Assembly: GCA_913046175.1 (NCBI GenBank)
Contig: CAJWSN010000010.1
Coordinates: 1-17,970 of the forward strand
Reading direction: 5' to 3'
DNA: 17,970 nt
Source of the DNA: an uncultured Opitutia bacterium
Lineage (GTDB): Bacteria; Verrucomicrobiota; Verrucomicrobiia; Opitutales; JABJCN01
Part shown: piece after piece, positions 7,545 to 14,501 of the stretch
Layout of the letters: each line of letters begins with the position of its first letter
Position numbering within the stretch: position 1 is the stretch's first letter
The notes under the pieces: model-generated
What the model saw: only the letters and a program-made list of their open reading frames with translations
What the model was told of the DNA's origin: nothing
Database searches by the model: none
Program-made: the position numbers and the translations under genes

Positions 7545-8715
7545 GCAGGAATACAGTTTTTCCATACGTGGAGTTTGAGTGCATCGCATCCGCTACGTCG
7601 GGCAGCGCGTGAATGGACTGAATCGAATGGATCAGTGGTGTGACTTGGTTGTTAAACACCAGATTGGCAGCTTGTTCCGCTTCGTAATAATTTGCACAGT
7701 GACTTCCAATGATTTTTTTGAGATTCATCCAGAGGTATCTCAAGTCGACCACTGCGTTGTAACCACTGCTCGCCGCGCAGGTGACGACAGTCCCTCCACG
7801 TGAAAGCAGAAACAATGAGACACCTATGGTCTCCTTCCCTACGTGCTCAAACACCACATGCAAATCTTTAACCCCTTTTTTCTCCAATGTTAGTTTTGCG
7901 TTACGCCATGCTAAGTAATTAGGCTCGCCATTTTTTAGGATGAAATCGCCAAAGTTGTCCTTGCTTCTATTGATGACCGCGGTCGCGCCGAGATTCCGGC
8001 AGATCTCTTCCTTCTCATCACTCGATACCACAGCGATAGGATTGGCTCCGGTCAACCGGGCCAGTTGGATGGCAAAGTTGCCGAGCCCTCCTGCCGCACC
8101 CCAAATAAGGCAATTCTGGCCAGGCCTTAAAGAGGCACCGTTTGGTGAGATTAACATGCGGTATGCCGTTGACAGGGTAAGGCAAAAACACCCGGCGACC
8201 TTCCAGGAAACATCATTAGGTTTCCGAATCAACTGCGAAGCCTTTACTTTGCAAAATTCTGCAAAGGCCCCAAAATTTGTTTCATAACCCCAGATAGACT
8301 GGCTGTCTGCAACCATGCCATCGATTTGGGCCACGGGTTCATCGGTGTTAATTACGTTGCAGTGAATAATAACCTCGTCCCCTTGGTTCCAGCCCATGAC
8401 ATTTTTGCCCGCCTTGACTACAACCCCACTGGCATCACTTCCAAAAATTGCATAATCTTGGGCATGGTCATCACACTGTATGTTGCGTGAGACATGCCTG
8501 TTGATCAGCTGAAAAGGAGACAATGGATGGCAAAAGCCGCTCCAAATTGAATTATAGTTCAGCGCGCTTGATTTAACCTTCACTAACACTTCATCATCTT
8601 TGGGTTCCGGGGTGGGCACCTCAAGTCTCTTGATGCCCCTAGAAGGTCTTCTTTCTTCTAGGGGGGCTTTCTGAAGCTCTGCAACGGCTTCTTTGCCAAT
8701 GCCATATGCCCACAT
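7537..8715 (-). CDS. ccr: Crotonyl-CoA carboxylase/reductase (CCR) homologue, MDR superfamily
   Basis: 392 residues from ATG at 8715, chosen because AAGGA (8725-8729) lies 9 bases upstream; a TTG at 8724 overlapping the previous stop is less likely. CCR-specific blocks are present: SSALNYNSIWSG, FGSDASGVVVKAG, GDEVIIHC, SIWGYETNFGAFAEF, IWGAAGGLG (NADPH motif, G206-G212), NPIAVVSSDEKEE, VVFEHVGKETIGVS, LRYLWMNLKKIIGSH. CCRs reduce an enoyl-CoA with NADPH and capture CO2, giving an alkylmalonyl-CoA. Recalled CO2-pocket residues of Kitasatospora CCR (Asn81, Phe170, Glu171, His365) correspond to N53, Y144, E145 and H339 here. The spacings agree (E to H is 194 in both), so carboxylation seems possible, with Phe replaced by Tyr. 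The protein is shorter than typical CCRs (~430-450), mainly at the N-terminus. In this operon it either makes a branched extender unit or acts as a plain enoyl reductase. Confidence 0.9.
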   Translation of the reverse strand: MWAYGIGKEAVAELQKAPLEERRPSRGIKRLEVPTPEPKDDEVLVKVKSSALNYNSIWSGFCHPLSPFQLINRHVSRNIQCDDHAQDYAIFGSDASGVVVKAGKNVMGWNQGDEVIIHCNVINTDEPVAQIDGMVADSQSIWGYETNFGAFAEFCKVKASQLIRKPNDVSWKVAGCFCLTLSTAYRMLISPNGASLRPGQNCLIWGAAGGLGNFAIQLARLTGANPIAVVSSDEKEEICRNLGATAVINRSKDNFGDFILKNGEPNYLAWRNAKLTLEKKGVKDLHVVFEHVGKETIGVSLFLLSRGGTVVTCAASSGYNAVVDLRYLWMNLKKIIGSHCANYYEAEQAANLVFNNQVTPLIHSIQSIHALPDVADAMHSNSTYGKTVFLHD

Positions 8716-8720
8716 GACTT

Positions 8721-9527
8721 TCAATCCTTGGTTAAAAGTGGGAAAAATTCTTCTGGAACGGGAGCGTCTTCCTTGATGTTAACGCCCATCTTTTCATAGG
8801 GAGGGACGTTGTTGAAATATTTCTTGGTCAACCTAGCCCCATCCAGCAAATATCTCACCACCAGAGATCTTCGAGAGACAGGAGAAGAATGCGGATGTGA
8901 TCCGTGAATCGTCTTGTGAAAAAAAACAACGACATCGCCGGCTTTCAGTACGAAGTCAACCAGTTCGTTATGGGCGAAGGTATTATCCCGTATAACTTCA
9001 TACTCACCTTTGTCTAGTTCAGGGTACTCGCTCGCATCGGATCCTGTCTTGAAGACCTTGGGCAAAAACAGGTTGTTTAATAGATGGGTTCCCCGGTAAC
9101 AGGTGAGGCTTGAGTTGCGAGCGACATCCTCTGCAGTCATCCAGACAGACAAGTTTAAGTCGCCCTTGAAGATAAAATATGGCCGGTCGTGGTGTATTGG
9201 TGTTGGTGCTCCGTGGCAGCCAGACTTGACTACCACATCCTCATGCATCAACCAGCATTTTTCGGAGTTTGTAAGCTTTGTAACCAGATCAACCAGTCTA
9301 GGTAACTTGCACAATTCTTCCACGACTGGCATCCTTCTCCAGTTGTTGAAATCCATGAAAAAGCAACCTTGTTCATTATTCTTAACGATTTTGAATGGGC
9401 TTGGGTTTGAGGTAACTTCCGAAATGGCACTGTCCAGCAGTTTAAGGTTGGCATCAGTCATGAAGCCTTTAACGTGGACAAAGCCGTTGTCTAAAAGCGA
9501 CTTTCTAAGTTCCTCAGTATTCCTCAT
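8721..9527 (-). CDS. Phytanoyl-CoA dioxygenase (PhyH)-family Fe(II)/2-oxoglutarate hydroxylase
   Basis: 268 residues from ATG at 9527, with AGGAGG (9539-9544) 11 bases upstream and one base after the GNAT stop. LRKSLLDNGFVHVKGFM is the typical PhyH opening. The iron facial triad is visible: H112-x-D114 in PTPIHHDRPYF, and the distal H208 in FFHKTIHGSHPHSS. SRRSLVVRYL at 218-227 supplies the arginine that binds 2-oxoglutarate. CYRGTHLLNN is the core PGSH-like strand. Members hydroxylate acyl-CoA or carrier-bound chains and small natural products. Set between the acyltransferase and CCR genes, it probably hydroxylates the acyl group, before or after loading on the sugar; the sugar itself is an alternative substrate. 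Confidence 0.87.
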   Translation of the reverse strand: MRNTEELRKSLLDNGFVHVKGFMTDANLKLLDSAISEVTSNPSPFKIVKNNEQGCFFMDFNNWRRMPVVEELCKLPRLVDLVTKLTNSEKCWLMHEDVVVKSGCHGAPTPIHHDRPYFIFKGDLNLSVWMTAEDVARNSSLTCYRGTHLLNNLFLPKVFKTGSDASEYPELDKGEYEVIRDNTFAHNELVDFVLKAGDVVVFFHKTIHGSHPHSSPVSRRSLVVRYLLDGARLTKKYFNNVPPYEKMGVNIKEDAPVPEEFFPLLTKD

Positions 9528-9528
9528 G

Positions 9529-10125
9529 CTATAATAGCCCTCCTAGTTTCCCGAATCCCATTTTCAGAAATCCACCACAACGATTGTGATAGTCGGCCTT
9601 TTTTGCGTGTAAGATACAAAATTGCCCTTTCTCCCCAGTAACTTTGCCAATGTTCACAAGTTTGTGTAATTGGATCATTCGGGTGTTGCCTTTGTCGACA
9701 GTCCACGGTCCTGATGATTTTTTGCCGAGAAAATCGAATCCAATTCGATAGCACATGAACATCGCATCCAGATATACATTAGGATTCGCATTCTTATCCA
9801 TTACCCCACTTTCAAAGTTGAAAGATTCTTGATCTTGAAGCATCGTTAGGCGTGTAACGCCTGAGAAACTTCCATTCTTGATATCAAAAATCTTGAAATA
9901 GATTTCTTCACGTTTTGCAAACCGCCCATGGTAACTACGCAGATATGCCTTCTGTTCTGCAACAGTTTCTCCGATGGGCTTGAGGTGCTGCCCTCTGCTT
10001 GTACGCAAGTCATAAATGAATTGTGCATCGCTTGTGGCAACGTGATGTAGTTGGCAGAATCGGCCTTTAATGGGGTTGGCTTTGAATAGTTGCTCAAGCT
10101 TATTCTGTTTTGCTGGTGCAATCAT
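9529..10125 (-). CDS. GNAT-family N-acyltransferase
   Basis: 198 residues. The pattern is that of GNAT proteins: ATSDAQFIYDLRTSRGQHLKP at the start, IYFKIFDIKNGSFSGVTRLT as the central sheet, FESGVMDKNANP and LDAMFMCYRIGFDFLG around the acyl-donor site, and HKLVNIGKVTGEKGQFCIL at the C-terminus. The pyrophosphate-binding R/QxxGxG loop is not clear. It sits between the SDR (7 bases upstream) and PhyH (1 base downstream). GNAT enzymes that N-acylate nucleotide amino sugars are known (WecD, PseH). As the only transferase of this type here, it is the candidate that moves the ACP- or CoA-bound acyl group onto the sugar's 3-amino group. The role is inferred from context. Confidence 0.72.
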   Translation of the reverse strand: MIAPAKQNKLEQLFKANPIKGRFCQLHHVATSDAQFIYDLRTSRGQHLKPIGETVAEQKAYLRSYHGRFAKREEIYFKIFDIKNGSFSGVTRLTMLQDQESFNFESGVMDKNANPNVYLDAMFMCYRIGFDFLGKKSSGPWTVDKGNTRMIQLHKLVNIGKVTGEKGQFCILHAKKADYHNRCGGFLKMGFGKLGGLL

Positions 10126-10132
10126 GGTTGCT

Positions 10133-10813
10133 TCAGAAACTTATTCCCCCCGTCAACTCAATAACGCCGCCATTTGTGTATTCATTGGCAAGAACAAAAT
10201 GGATCGTTTTGACCAAGTCATCAGCCGTTCCTAATCTGCGATTTCCTATGGATAAAATCCACTTATTCTTCTGATCCTCTCCTAAAGCATCAAACATTCT
10301 GCCATCAAAGCAACCAAGTCTAATGGATGCCGAATAAATACCGCAATTTCCGTACTCTTTGCCTATGCCTTCGAAGAATTTTTCCCCAAAAGCCTTTGAT
10401 GCTGAATAAACACTTGTCCCTCGTCCCAAAACATTGGCCCTAAATGAACTCAAGTAGATGAAATTGCCTGATCGAATTTTTAGCATATAGGGCAACAGGT
10501 AATGGCTATATTTCACATAGCTGGAGACATTCGTTTCTATCATATCTTCGATTTCGCACCACTTTTCGGAAATGAAAAGGTTGTTTTGAACAAGAAATGC
10601 AGCTCCTATAAAGATTATCCTTTCTACATTATTGTCGGCAACCTGTTTGTCCAAGGCAAGCTTGAACGCGTCGAAATTGTTGACGTCTATTGCGTTTGCT
10701 TGCGCTTGAGGGATCCGGTTGTGGTAGATTCGGATAAATTGAGAGTCTTGAGTATTCAGGATTCCCTGTAGGAGCTTTGTCTCTGAGCCATAAACTATGA
10801 ATAAATTACTCAT
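10133..10813 (-). CDS. Short-chain dehydrogenase/reductase, probable 3-oxoacyl-ACP reductase (FabG-like)
   Basis: 226 residues, starting in a 4-base ATGA overlap with the KAS III gene, with GGAG shortly upstream. The classical SDR active site is present: N95, S122/S123 (FIYLSSFRANVLG), Y136 and K140 in VYSASKAFGEKF, and later ASIRLGCFDG. The C-terminal VIELTGGISF matches the family's xVDGG end. Unusually, the N-terminal cofactor motif (normally TGxxxGIG) is YGSETKLLQG, so cofactor binding may be altered. Coupling to KAS III and ACP points to reduction of a 3-oxoacyl-ACP to 3-hydroxyacyl-ACP; a sugar-keto substrate is the alternative. Confidence 0.82.
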   Translation of the reverse strand: MSNLFIVYGSETKLLQGILNTQDSQFIRIYHNRIPQAQANAIDVNNFDAFKLALDKQVADNNVERIIFIGAAFLVQNNLFISEKWCEIEDMIETNVSSYVKYSHYLLPYMLKIRSGNFIYLSSFRANVLGRGTSVYSASKAFGEKFFEGIGKEYGNCGIYSASIRLGCFDGRMFDALGEDQKNKWILSIGNRRLGTADDLVKTIHFVLANEYTNGGVIELTGGISF

Positions 10814-11715
10814 TTTTCTCCATACACAATTACTGAAGAAGTAAGGCCAACGCCAAACCCGGCCAGAATGCTCACCGTTGTGCCACCCGATTCATCTAGC
10901 GGGTGCTCTTTCAGTAGGAAAGGGATAGTTGAGGAGACTGTGTTGCCGTGGATGTGGTAATTTTCGAAAACAATACTTTTGTCCACAGGCAGGAATTTTT
11001 TTATACCGTGAACCACGATGCGACTGGCTTGGTGCAGGTATACCCCCCCGATCTTGAGGTCATTTTCCTCGCAGTATTGGATTGCCTTTTGAATTTGCGG
11101 GACGACTTGCAGGCGTGTGAACATCCAAATCTCTGCGCCGGACATGTGCAGATGCCCGTTGTTGTCTTCCTTGCTGGCAGACTGGAACAGTAGGTTGCGC
11201 TTGGCTCCGTCCGTGTAGTGGTCTTCGTAAATGATGCCGAGTCTGTTGTCCGTTGTGCAAACGGTTGCGGTGGCGGCATCACTGAACACGGAGTTGGTCG
11301 AACGGTCCGCTTGATCCAGTTTGCTCCTGTATCTGTCTGCTGTCACAAGTAAAGTCTCACTGTAGTAGTCTAGCAGTCTTTCAACCAGACAGAGAGCTTG
11401 CACAAAGCCGGAGCAGCCCTGATTTAAATCGAAGGCAATGATATTAGAGGGAAGGCCGACTTGATTTGCCAAGTCAATGGCATTGGCGGGCAGGAAATCG
11501 TCTGGGGTTTGAGTGACCATCAAACAAAGTTTGATGGGGCGGGCTTGGAGGTTCGGGATTTTACGGCATGCTTTGACGGCAAGGGATGTGGTGCTTTCTT
11601 CAGCTTCATATACGTGCTCAATACCTGTTTTTTCTATCAAGTCAGGGGCGTCAAAAAGATCAGCGACTCGAATTCTCCGATTTCCTAGGGCGGTTTGAGT
11701 GATCAATAGTCGCAC
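10810..11715 (-). CDS. 3-oxoacyl-ACP synthase III (KAS III, FabH-like)
   Basis: 301 residues from GTG at 11715, five bases after the ACP stop. A thiolase-fold condensing enzyme with the full KAS III triad: C101 in AFDLNQGCSGFVQAL, H228 in VYLHQAS and N258 in IHGNTVSSTIPF. LAGFGVGLTSSVIVY is the closing Gly-rich strand. FabH proteins are usually ~310-330 residues; this one is short at the N-terminus, whose opening is divergent. KAS III condenses an acyl-CoA starter with malonyl-ACP to give a short 3-oxoacyl-ACP. A private ACP upstream and a reductase downstream imply it makes a dedicated C4-C6 chain rather than serving housekeeping fatty acid synthesis. Related condensing enzymes occur in flagellin-glycan islands of pseudomonads. 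Confidence 0.92.
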   Translation of the reverse strand: MRLLITQTALGNRRIRVADLFDAPDLIEKTGIEHVYEAEESTTSLAVKACRKIPNLQARPIKLCLMVTQTPDDFLPANAIDLANQVGLPSNIIAFDLNQGCSGFVQALCLVERLLDYYSETLLVTADRYRSKLDQADRSTNSVFSDAATATVCTTDNRLGIIYEDHYTDGAKRNLLFQSASKEDNNGHLHMSGAEIWMFTRLQVVPQIQKAIQYCEENDLKIGGVYLHQASRIVVHGIKKFLPVDKSIVFENYHIHGNTVSSTIPFLLKEHPLDESGGTTVSILAGFGVGLTSSVIVYGEK

Positions 11716-11720
11716 GGTGT

Positions 11721-11948
11721 CTACTTGTTAAGGCATTCAAGCAGCTCTTTGATGGAAGTGGCTGATGCCAATTCTTGATTTTCTTGGTAACGATCACCAA
11801 GTTTTTGCTGTAAGAGGCTGAGGATGCTCAAATGCCCTAGACTATCCCATTCTGGTATTTCATGCGACTGGGATTCCGGGCGGATGCTGTCTTTGTTCAC
11901 CCCCAAGGCATCGGAGACTAAATCAATTAACTCGGACTCATTAATCAT
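11721..11948 (-). CDS. Dedicated acyl carrier protein
   Basis: 75 residues, acidic and helical. The phosphopantetheine site is S36 in EWDSLGHLSIL, the DSL motif of carrier proteins with the preceding Trp often seen in stand-alone carriers of secondary pathways. ALGVNKDSIRP is the helix-1 end and TSIKELLECLNK the last helix. It would hold the growing acyl chain as a thioester in the cytoplasm. It is followed after 5 bases by KAS III and preceded by rmlA (23-base gap). No phosphopantetheinyl transferase or acyltransferase is encoded in the window, so activation and malonyl loading must come from elsewhere. Confidence 0.93.
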   Translation of the reverse strand: MINESELIDLVSDALGVNKDSIRPESQSHEIPEWDSLGHLSILSLLQQKLGDRYQENQELASATSIKELLECLNK

Positions 11949-11971
11949 GGCTTAATTTTCGTTCAGGTTAT

Positions 11972-12850
11972 TTATTTTTTAGTGACTAGTTCCTTTAGGT
12001 AGTTCCCGTAGGTAGTGCCGCCATGAGCTGCAATAGCGCTTTTCATGCGTGCTTGGTCGAGCCATCCGTGACTCCATGCAATCTCTTCAGGGCAGCCGAT
12101 GTGTAGGCCTTGGCGACTTTCTATGGTTCGAACGAATTGACCGGCTTCGGCCAAGCGGTCATGAGTGCCGATATCCATCCAGCAATGGCCTCGTCCTAGA
12201 TATTCAATATTCAGTTGGTTTTGGTCTAGATAGAGGCGGTTAAGATCCGTTATTTCCAATTCACCTCGAGGGGACGGATTGAGTTTTTGGGTGAGTTTGG
12301 GAGCTTGGGCATCGTAAAAATAAAGGCCGGTAATCGCTAGGTTGGATTGTGGTTGCCTTGGCTTTTCCTGAAGAGATGTGGGCGCGCCTAAGGCATCAAC
12401 TTCTACCACCCCGTAATGCTCCGGGTCGTTGACATGGGTTACGAAAATGGTGGCGCCCTCCGACTGGTGGTTTGCTTGTCGTAGACGCGGGCCCAAACCT
12501 TGCCCGTAAAATAGGTTGTCTCCCAGAATTAGACAACTGGGGGCTCCGTCGAGATAATCTTCCGCAATTGAGAGGGCTTGGGCGATTCCGCGCGGTTCCT
12601 TCTGGACAGCGTAGGTCAAGCGAATGCCGAAATCCTCTCCTTCACCCAGCAAGCGCCGGAACATGGGTTGGTCCAACGGGGTAGTGATGACTAGAATATC
12701 CCTCATTTCTCCCAGCATCAGGGTGGAAAGGGGATAGTAAATCATCGGCTTGTTGTAAAGAGGCAACAATTGCTTTGACACCGCGAGGGTCACTGGATGC
12801 AAACGTGTGCCCGTGCCGCCAGCGAGGATGATGCCTTTGCGGTTTTTCAT
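11972..12850 (-). CDS. rfbA: Glucose-1-phosphate thymidylyltransferase (RmlA)
   Basis: 292 residues, a normal RmlA length. KGIILAGGTGTRLHPVT (nucleotide-binding GGxGTRL), SKQLLPLYNKPMIYYPLSTL, ILGDNLFYGQGL, EHYGVVEVD, SLQEKPRQPQSNLAITGLYF, GELEITDLN and RGHCWMDIGTHDRL are all family blocks. It joins glucose-1-phosphate and dTTP to dTDP-glucose, the first step towards dTDP-6-deoxy and amino sugars. It is the first gene of the leftward operon, so the acyl module is expressed together with the dTDP-sugar pathway. RmlB, the next enzyme, is not recognisable in this window and is presumably elsewhere. There is no close ribosome-binding site; AGGAAGG is ~20 bases upstream. A good promoter lies at 12939-12968. 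Confidence 0.95.
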   Translation of the reverse strand: MKNRKGIILAGGTGTRLHPVTLAVSKQLLPLYNKPMIYYPLSTLMLGEMRDILVITTPLDQPMFRRLLGEGEDFGIRLTYAVQKEPRGIAQALSIAEDYLDGAPSCLILGDNLFYGQGLGPRLRQANHQSEGATIFVTHVNDPEHYGVVEVDALGAPTSLQEKPRQPQSNLAITGLYFYDAQAPKLTQKLNPSPRGELEITDLNRLYLDQNQLNIEYLGRGHCWMDIGTHDRLAEAGQFVRTIESRQGLHIGCPEEIAWSHGWLDQARMKSAIAAHGGTTYGNYLKELVTKK

Positions 12851-12938
12851 GTTACAGTTTGTGCTGGTGCCTTCCTGTCGTCCTGCCGGAGGCTTGTTCC
12901 TGTAAGAAGTTGGTTGGGGTAACAGACCTTAAAGTCGC

Positions 12939-12968
12939 AAAATACGCCCTTACACATGTCACGGTCAA
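12939..12968 (-). promoter_or_regulatory. Sigma70-like promoter for the rmlA/acyl-module operon
   Basis: On the minus strand, TTGACC (12963-12968, 5 of 6 of the -35 consensus) is followed after 18 bases by TATTTT (12939-12944, 4 of 6 of the -10). It lies ~90 bases before the rmlA start, in a gene-free stretch. Pattern evidence only. Confidence 0.45.
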
Positions 12969-13061
12969 ATGAGATCTTTTTTTACCTGTCTAGAGGCCAT
13001 GTGATACGCTCCCACTTGGAAGGAATCCTATTGGTCTATATTTCTGGAGAGTTAATCATAT

Positions 13062-13202
13062 TTAGCCACTTTGCATATTCTGGCCAGACATGCCAGCCAT
13101 GCTCTTTGTACAGTGACGATCCCTGAGGTCGCACTTACTGGTGATTTCGACCATGAGGCAGGCAAGCCTCGTTCGCTTAGATTTGGGTGAAATCAATTTC
13201 AT
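13062..13202 (-). pseudogene. Truncated radical SAM N-terminus, middle cluster Cys lost (or 46-residue peptide)
   Basis: ATG at 13202, with AAGGA 9-10 bases upstream, opens 46 codons containing LMVEITSKCDLRDRHCTKSM followed by AGMSGQNM and then TAA shortly after. Compare LQVELTSDCNLRCTYCTLSQ of the intact neighbour at 13281-14501: L-VE-TS-C-LR---CT-S aligns without gaps. The cluster motif should be Cx3Cx2C; here it is C24-x3-D28-x2-C31, so the middle cysteine is Asp. The rest of the domain is missing, since all three frames close quickly downstream. The simplest reading is the remnant of a paralogue 78 bases downstream of the intact gene. A small translated peptide cannot be excluded, given the good ribosome-binding site. 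Confidence 0.65.
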
Positions 13203-13280
13203 GTTAGAGGATTCCTTAAGTACTCCCCGGTTGGCTAACTTTGTTCCTTTATGCGTACAGGATAATCGAGCATTGGATAT

Positions 13281-14501
13281 TCAGTGCGCATGTGCATTGC
13301 CGTTGAGACTAGTGGTAACTCTAAATTCATGTGAGATTTTCTTGTGAAATTTATCCACGGGAACAAGTGTGCGATAACTACAGTTGGCACAAATGGAGTC
13401 CAGCTCGCCCGTTAGCAGACTGTTTCGGAGATTATTGGCTCTGGGGGCATTAAAGACCTCCTCAATGGACTGGCCCAATTTCAGAGTGCCAAGGGGTTTT
13501 TGCCCAAAACAGCAGCAGGACACTTGCTGGTTGGATTCCAGCATCATGAATGACCAAGGGTCAGTGCAATCTCTAGTATAACCCTTGGGGGTGCCAGAAC
13601 CATATAAGATGGCGTCCGCAGGCATACAACTGTCGTCGGCCTTAATAACAGATTTCCTTATCGCTTTTGGACCGCCCGGTCTACAAGAGGCCTGACTTTG
13701 CCTGGAGGTTAATATTTCCCTTGCCTTCGCCATCAAGTCTTCCGCCATAGAGCCTTGAAAATGGAATGAGAGTTGGTGTTTTCGCGCAAGGGATAGAGCC
13801 TCATTAAGGTGTTGTACGGCTTCAAGAAAGACCTCGCCTTCCAAGCTCAGGATCGGATTCAGGTTCAGGGCACCTTCAATCTCATCCATCTTGGTCAGTG
13901 ATTGTATATGCCAATGATTTATTCTGCATTCAATGGCCATGGCAACGAGTTTTGGGAAATGCTCGACGGTCTCAGCGGCGATGATGCTGCCCCAGACGAT
14001 TCTTGGTGTAGGGCATCCTAGTTCCAGTGCCCTTGCACGGATCATATGAATGTTGTGCAATATTTGCCGGATATCAGCTTTGCGCCGCAGTTGTTGGAGG
14101 GTCTTAAGATCAATAGTTTCCAGGCTGATGTCCAATTGTTCAAACTGGGCAAGGGTCTCGATCTCATCAGAGGTATATTTTTTGGCCAAGTTTGTGGTAA
14201 TGGTCAGATGGAAACCTGATTTCAGGAACTCTTGTGCGATTTCCGTCCATCGGGGCGCAATGGTGCTTTCACCATGGCCGTTTAGGTGCACGGACTGAAT
14301 ATTGTGGCGCTTGGTAAATTCAATTACTTTGTGAATGTTTGAATCCTCCATATGACGTCCTTCATACCAAGGCTGACTGAGGGTGCAATATGTACAGCGC
14401 AGATTACAGTCACTGGTCAATTCCACCTGCAGTTTGCCAATATTCCTTGGATCTGCATGCAATAGATCATTCGTTGAGGGCGAGAAGGATATATCATTCA
14501 T
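13281..14501 (-). CDS. Radical SAM protein with SPASM-like C-terminal cysteine region
   Basis: 406 residues. VELTSDCNLRCTYCTLSQP carries C32-x3-C36-x2-C39, which binds the SAM-cleaving [4Fe-4S] cluster. HLNGHGESTIAP is the GGE-like SAM-binding strand, and LTITTNLAKKYT and LDISLETIDLKTLQQLRR follow the expected barrel order. The last third is Cys-rich (RDCTDPWSFMMLESNQQVSCCCFGQKP, then SICANCSYRTL), like the auxiliary-cluster SPASM/twitch region. Such proteins in polysaccharide loci are often annotated only as radical SAM; the substrate is unknown. The start overlaps the stop of a short upstream frame in ATGA. No terminator separates it from the remnant at 13062. Confidence 0.87.
   Translation of the reverse strand: MNDISFSPSTNDLLHADPRNIGKLQVELTSDCNLRCTYCTLSQPWYEGRHMEDSNIHKVIEFTKRHNIQSVHLNGHGESTIAPRWTEIAQEFLKSGFHLTITTNLAKKYTSDEIETLAQFEQLDISLETIDLKTLQQLRRKADIRQILHNIHMIRARALELGCPTPRIVWGSIIAAETVEHFPKLVAMAIECRINHWHIQSLTKMDEIEGALNLNPILSLEGEVFLEAVQHLNEALSLARKHQLSFHFQGSMAEDLMAKAREILTSRQSQASCRPGGPKAIRKSVIKADDSCMPADAILYGSGTPKGYTRDCTDPWSFMMLESNQQVSCCCFGQKPLGTLKLGQSIEEVFNAPRANNLRNSLLTGELDSICANCSYRTLVPVDKFHKKISHEFRVTTSLNGNAHAH

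Larger units (their letters stand above)
12851..13280. other. Intergenic region holding a decayed radical SAM start and the rmlA promoter
   Basis: The right part (13062-13202) encodes on the minus strand a 46-residue radical SAM-like N-terminus. The left part holds the operon promoter (12939-12968). No intact gene is seen. There is no terminator after the intact radical SAM gene that ends at 13281. Confidence 0.6.

Noticed and set aside
13036..13134. Minus-strand 32-codon frame with protein-like GWHVWPEYAKWLNMI, overlapping the radical SAM remnant
   Set aside because: It begins right after a stop at GTG without a ribosome-binding site and shares its DNA with the remnant frame, which has the stronger homology argument. 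No family recognised.
13141..13347. 68-codon plus-strand frame between rmlA and the radical SAM gene
   Set aside because: It is antisense to the radical SAM remnant and to the 3' end of the intact gene, has no ribosome-binding site, and shows no recognisable motif.
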